Shown: piece by piece, positions 61,038-64,000 of the stretch | How the letters are laid out: each line of letters begins with the position of its first letter | Position numbering within the stretch: the first letter of the stretch is position 1 | Assembly (NCBI GenBank): GCA_900548385.1 | Contig: URKJ01000025.1 | Location: 4,684 to 68,683, forward strand | DNA length: 64,000 nt | Direction: 5' to 3' | Origin: an uncultured bacterium | GTDB lineage: Bacteria > Verrucomicrobiota > Lentisphaeria > Victivallales > UBA1829 | Notes under the pieces: model-generated | The model's database searches: none | What the model was told of the DNA's origin: nothing | What the model saw: only the letters and a program-made list of their open reading frames with translations | Made by a program: the position numbers and the translations under genes

Positions 61038-61050
61038 GGCGCACCTCCGC

Positions 61051-62373
61051 TTACTTTTTCTGCTGACGGTTGTGTCTCTGCGGCGGTTTGGGGATGAACG
61101 GGCTTCCCGCATTGCCGGAGGCGGATTTGACCGCAGTTCGCGGAACGGTCGAGATTCCGGTCACGAGTTCATCGCCCTCTCTGAGTTCTCCGGAGACAAC
61201 TTCCGTTGCAACGCCGTCGTTGAGTCCGAGTGTGACCTGTACGGGACGGATCCGGTCATCGTCGAGGACCCAGAGAATGCGCTCTTTTCCGGTCCGCATT
61301 CCTGCTGCTTTTTCCAGCGTGTCACGGTATTCGCCGGGGACCTGTGCCGCATCCGGCAGGAAGCGCAGCGCCGCATTCGGGACGGAGAGGACCCCTTTGC
61401 GCTGTGCTTGAATGAATTTGACGTTCGCCGTCAGGTAAGGCAGCAGTTTGCCGCTGGAATTGTCGGTTGCGACTTCCACAACATAGGTTACAACATTCTG
61501 CGACATTGTGGCGTTCAGGCGGATTTTGTGTACTTTGCCGACGAAAGTGTCATTCGGAAAGGCGTCGACCGTGAATTCAACCGGCATTCCGGACTTGAGA
61601 GTCCCGATGTCCGCTTCATTGACGGAGACCCACACCTGCATCCGTTTCAGGTCTTTGGCGATCAGAAACAGGCTGGATGCACTCATGTTGGATACCACGG
61701 TCTGACCGATGCTGACGCGGCGGTCGATGATAACGCCGTCGACCGGCGAGGTGATGGTACAGTATTCCAGATTCCGTTTGGCTTTGTCGTAAGAGGCTTT
61801 TGCGCTTGCCAGAGAGGCGTTGGCTTCGGCGAGCGATGCTTCGTTGATGGAGACCGTTGCTTTCGCGGCGTCAAGTTCCGCTTTGTACATATCGTAATCG
61901 CTTTTTGCCATTGCTTTCTGGGGATAGAGCCGTTCCGCACGTTCCCAGTTGCTTTCCGCGAGTTTCAGTTTGGCTTTTGAATATTCGATGTTGGCTTTGG
62001 AGCTCAGAATGGAGGCTTCGGCTTTCAGTTTCTGGGCTTCCGCTTCGCGCATTTCCGCATCGTAGACCAGTTCGTCAATGCGCGCAAGAACCATTCCCGC
62101 CTTGACCGGGGAACCGTAATCGACTTCATTGCCGTTGCTGTCGTTTTCAAACACGGTGATTTTTCCGCTGACCTGCGCACCGACGTTGACCAGTTCTTCC
62201 GGCTCCACGGTTCCCGTGGCGCTGATTGACTTCATCAGGTCCGTCCGGGTGACTTCCGCGGTGATGTAATCCGGCATGGCGGAACTTTTCGTTTTATGGG
62301 AATAGTAATACCATCCGCCGCCCGCAACAGCGGCAATGACAGCAATGGCAATGACAGGTTTTACAATTTTCAT
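61051..62373 (-). CDS. MacA-like periplasmic adaptor (membrane fusion protein)
   Basis: 440 residues. An N-terminal anchor (about 5-24, VIAIAVIAAVAGGGWYYY), a lipoyl half-motif (SATGTVEPEELVNVGAQVSG), a coiled-coil hairpin (about 105-205), the second lipoyl half (YCTITSPVDGVIIDRRVSIG) and beta-barrel/membrane-proximal domains. It links the inner-membrane ABC pump to an outer-membrane channel. AAGGAG lies 9 bases upstream. It is first of the three-gene export operon. No TolC-like gene is next to it. Confidence 0.92.
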   Translation of the reverse strand: MKIVKPVIAIAVIAAVAGGGWYYYSHKTKSSAMPDYITAEVTRTDLMKSISATGTVEPEELVNVGAQVSGKITVFENDSNGNEVDYGSPVKAGMVLARIDELVYDAEMREAEAQKLKAEASILSSKANIEYSKAKLKLAESNWERAERLYPQKAMAKSDYDMYKAELDAAKATVSINEASLAEANASLASAKASYDKAKRNLEYCTITSPVDGVIIDRRVSIGQTVVSNMSASSLFLIAKDLKRMQVWVSVNEADIGTLKSGMPVEFTVDAFPNDTFVGKVHKIRLNATMSQNVVTYVVEVATDNSSGKLLPYLTANVKFIQAQRKGVLSVPNAALRFLPDAAQVPGEYRDTLEKAAGMRTGKERILWVLDDDRIRPVQVTLGLNDGVATEVVSGELREGDELVTGISTVPRTAVKSASGNAGSPFIPKPPQRHNRQQKK

Positions 62374-62512
62374 GGTAAAATTCTCCTTCTCTTATTTTTA
62401 AGTTCTCCGAAGCAATAAACGTCGGAATGAGGAAAATATTGTGTCCCGGATGGAGAAAAATGAAAAAATACAATGCGAAAAAAATTGATGCAATCAAGAA
62501 TCGGAAAGGAAA

Positions 62513-62587
62513 TGGAGCGGGTGAAGGGATTCGAACCCTCGACCATCACGTTGGCAACGTGATGCTCTACCACTGAGCTACGCCCGC
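62513..62587 (-). tRNA. tRNA-Gly, anticodon GCC, with encoded CCA
   Basis: The minus strand folds as a complete cloverleaf: acceptor GCGGGCG, D arm GCTC-AGTGGTA-GAGC, anticodon stem TCACG/CGTGA with loop TTGCCAA, T arm GAGGG-TTCGAAT-CCCTT, and 3' CACCCGC-T-CCA. The acceptor has a C6-A67 mismatch; all other pairs are sound. The CCA is genomic (TGG at 62513-62515). Confidence 0.95.
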
Positions 62588-62824
62588 TTGAGAACATCTC
62601 ATAATATGCCAGTATTTTTTGCTTTTGCAAGCCGGGATTGAAATTTTTTTCGATTTTTTCCGTCCGGGTCAATGATTTCTCTGGAAAATCTGTGAAAATA
62701 ACAGATATGAAAGAACCTGAAAAATCCTCGTTTTTGAATCCCGGCGGAAAAGCCGAAACAAAAGGTTTGTCAGGATTTCGTATATATTTGTCAGGATGTC
62801 TGATATATTTTTTCTGTTTTCCTG

Positions 62825-62853
62825 TTGACATTTTTCTTGAAATGTTGTATAAT
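62825..62853 (+). promoter_or_regulatory. Consensus sigma70 promoter of the right-end pseudopilin gene
   Basis: TTGACA (62825-62830), exactly 17 bases, TATAAT (62848-62853). It is as strong as the LacI promoter at 24456. Confidence 0.8.
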
Positions 62854-62911
62854 TTAACTGTTGACGGAGTAGAGTCGATTTTGAAACGAATAAAAACGGA
62901 GGTTAAGAGAA

Positions 62912-63676
62912 ATGAAACGGAGAGACAGATTCACCCTTATAGAGCTTCTTGTGGTAATCGCCATTATTTCCATCCTGGCGTCTCTGCTTCTGCCGGCGCT
63001 GAATGCCGCCAGGGAAAAGGCGCGGAGCATCCAATGCATTTCGCAGGTCAAGACAATGGGGACGTATGTCGGTTTTTATCAGAATGATTATGACGGATTT
63101 CTTGCTCCGCCGATCGGCGACAATGAGCAGCCGGCAGTTCCGAACTATTATATCTATAATTATCACTGGGATTATGTATTTGCCCGGAATTATGTCACCA
63201 ATGGCGATTCCATGCAGATCAGCAATAAAAAGTTTAAGATTTTCTGGTGTCCGAGCGATCCCTCTTCTTATCCCAGAAAGAAAGAGGATCATGTCATCCG
63301 CCCGCCGCGTTCCTATTCGTTTCTGATCGGATGGAGCCGCTGCACGGAAGGCGGAAAATCCGCGTATGTGAAAAACGGCAGGGTACGGACTCCGTCCGAA
63401 TCCATCTATCTGACGGAACATAACTACGAAAGCAGTACGAAATATAATGAATCTGTGGTCGGCTATAATGTTTCCGTCGGCGAAACCGGGTTATGGAGTT
63501 CGAAAAACGTCGGGCTTCATCATGCCAACAAGACGCAGGCCTCGGTGCTTCTGCTGGATGGTCATGCCGTTACAACGAAGATGCATCAGTGGAACAGCAG
63601 CATGGTTTGGAGTTCGTCAAACAAGATTGACTGGTTTGCCAACCGTTACTCTCTTCTCCGCAATCACAAACTTTGA
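62912..63676 (+). CDS. Pseudopilin-like protein (254 residues)
   Basis: MKRRDRFTLIELLVVIAIISI is the cleanest prepilin leader in the window, with only a short basic leader before the site. Near the end HANKTQASVLLLDGHAV keeps the His and DG but with 11 instead of 9 residues between them. GGAGG lies 9 bases before the ATG and a consensus promoter is upstream. Unlike the other four copies it is alone, with no hydrolase next to it, and is flanked by two copies of tRNA-Gly. Confidence 0.86.
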   Translation: MKRRDRFTLIELLVVIAIISILASLLLPALNAAREKARSIQCISQVKTMGTYVGFYQNDYDGFLAPPIGDNEQPAVPNYYIYNYHWDYVFARNYVTNGDSMQISNKKFKIFWCPSDPSSYPRKKEDHVIRPPRSYSFLIGWSRCTEGGKSAYVKNGRVRTPSESIYLTEHNYESSTKYNESVVGYNVSVGETGLWSSKNVGLHHANKTQASVLLLDGHAVTTKMHQWNSSMVWSSSNKIDWFANRYSLLRNHKL

Positions 63677-63949
63677 GTTATAAATTTACGCGGGGAAGAC
63701 CGGTTTTTGACGGTCTGTTGAGTTTCCGGCGCGTCAGGCATTGAAAGAGTCTGTCTGTCCGGAAACTTATGTCGTTTCAAAGATTGCGGCAGCATGTCGG
63801 AGCTGTGCAATGCTGAAATTGAAATATTGTTTTGAAATTCCGGCAGATTCCCATCCGGTTTTTCAACAACACGGTTCCATGGATATTCTTCCGGTGAAAA
63901 GGTACAAACGTTCCGTTCTGATGATTGGGGGAAAATAACGAAAAAGAAA
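63677..63949. other. Intergenic stretch before the second tRNA-Gly
   Basis: No gene supported. A short ORF at 63741-63938 has no recognisable features. Confidence 0.45.
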
Positions 63950-64000
63950 TGGAGCGGGTGAAGGGATTCGAACCCTCGACCATCACGTTGGCAACGTGAT
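63950..64000 (-). tRNA. tRNA-Gly (GCC), second copy, cut by the window edge
   Basis: The 51 bases from CCA (TGG at 63950-63952) through T arm, variable loop and anticodon arm are identical to the gene at 62513-62587. The D arm and 5' acceptor strand lie beyond the window. Confidence 0.9.

Noticed and set aside
1..64000. CRISPR array, insertion sequence, prophage or toxin-antitoxin pair
   Set aside because: Looked for regular direct repeats, transposase motifs and small paired genes; none convincing. The tRNA duplication at the right end is the only integration-like sign.

Overview
The window looks like a chromosomal piece of an anaerobic, carbohydrate-degrading, Gram-negative bacterium of the PVC group, most likely Lentisphaerota (Victivallis-like). 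This is inferred from five separate type II secretion pseudopilin-like genes (N-methylation motif, mostly with an H-x9-DG tail) sitting next to very large secreted glycoside hydrolases, from an LptD outer-membrane protein, from abundant 4Fe-4S proteins, and from regulators built as GntR chimeras. No marker gene such as 16S rRNA is present to prove it.

Layout. 0-4.2 kb: sugar O-acetyltransferase, an NTF2-like protein, two flavodoxin-fold reductases and a divergent HxlR regulator. 4.2-5.4 kb: a gene-poor, AT-rich stretch with a decayed PAP2-like phosphatase remnant. 5.4-7.1 kb: glycerophosphodiester phosphodiesterase and a divergent DeoR regulator. 7.5-13.9 kb: a 1535-residue GH2-like enzyme, a pseudopilin and a divergent AraC regulator. 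14.0-14.9 kb: a MarR regulator and a small conserved cysteine-containing protein. 15.4-22.3 kb: a one-direction polysaccharide operon (GntR/LacI chimera, alginate-lyase-family enzyme, pseudopilin, clan-A glycosidase, carbohydrate-binding protein). 22.5-24.0 kb: a leucine-rich-repeat-like membrane protein and a partner. 24.5-31.2 kb: LacI regulator, GH50-like enzyme, pseudopilin, GH116 enzyme. 31.4-33.7 kb: a membrane protein of unknown function and a small secreted protein.

33.8-46.6 kb is the most unusual part. A four-gene operon encodes a U32-like Fe-S TIM-barrel protein and three tandem paralogues of a QueG/reductive-dehalogenase-like two-cluster ferredoxin. Divergent from it is a GntR DNA-binding domain fused to a periplasmic-type solute-binding fold, followed by a pseudopilin, a 1290-residue LamG/transglutaminase-like secreted protein and a secreted parallel beta-helix protein. 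The shared intergenic region carries two repeated TGAC-ATA-GTCA palindromes and a LacI-type operator whose core matches the operator in front of the LacI gene 13 kb away.

46.7-62.6 kb is mainly housekeeping: pyrR-pyrB-pyrC-metY, lptD, proS with a cytosolic GH29 fucosidase and a phosphoesterase, a PurF paralogue lacking the glutaminase cysteine, and a MacA-MacB-type export system. At the right end two copies of the same tRNA-Gly(GCC) gene, the second cut by the window edge, flank a fifth pseudopilin gene.
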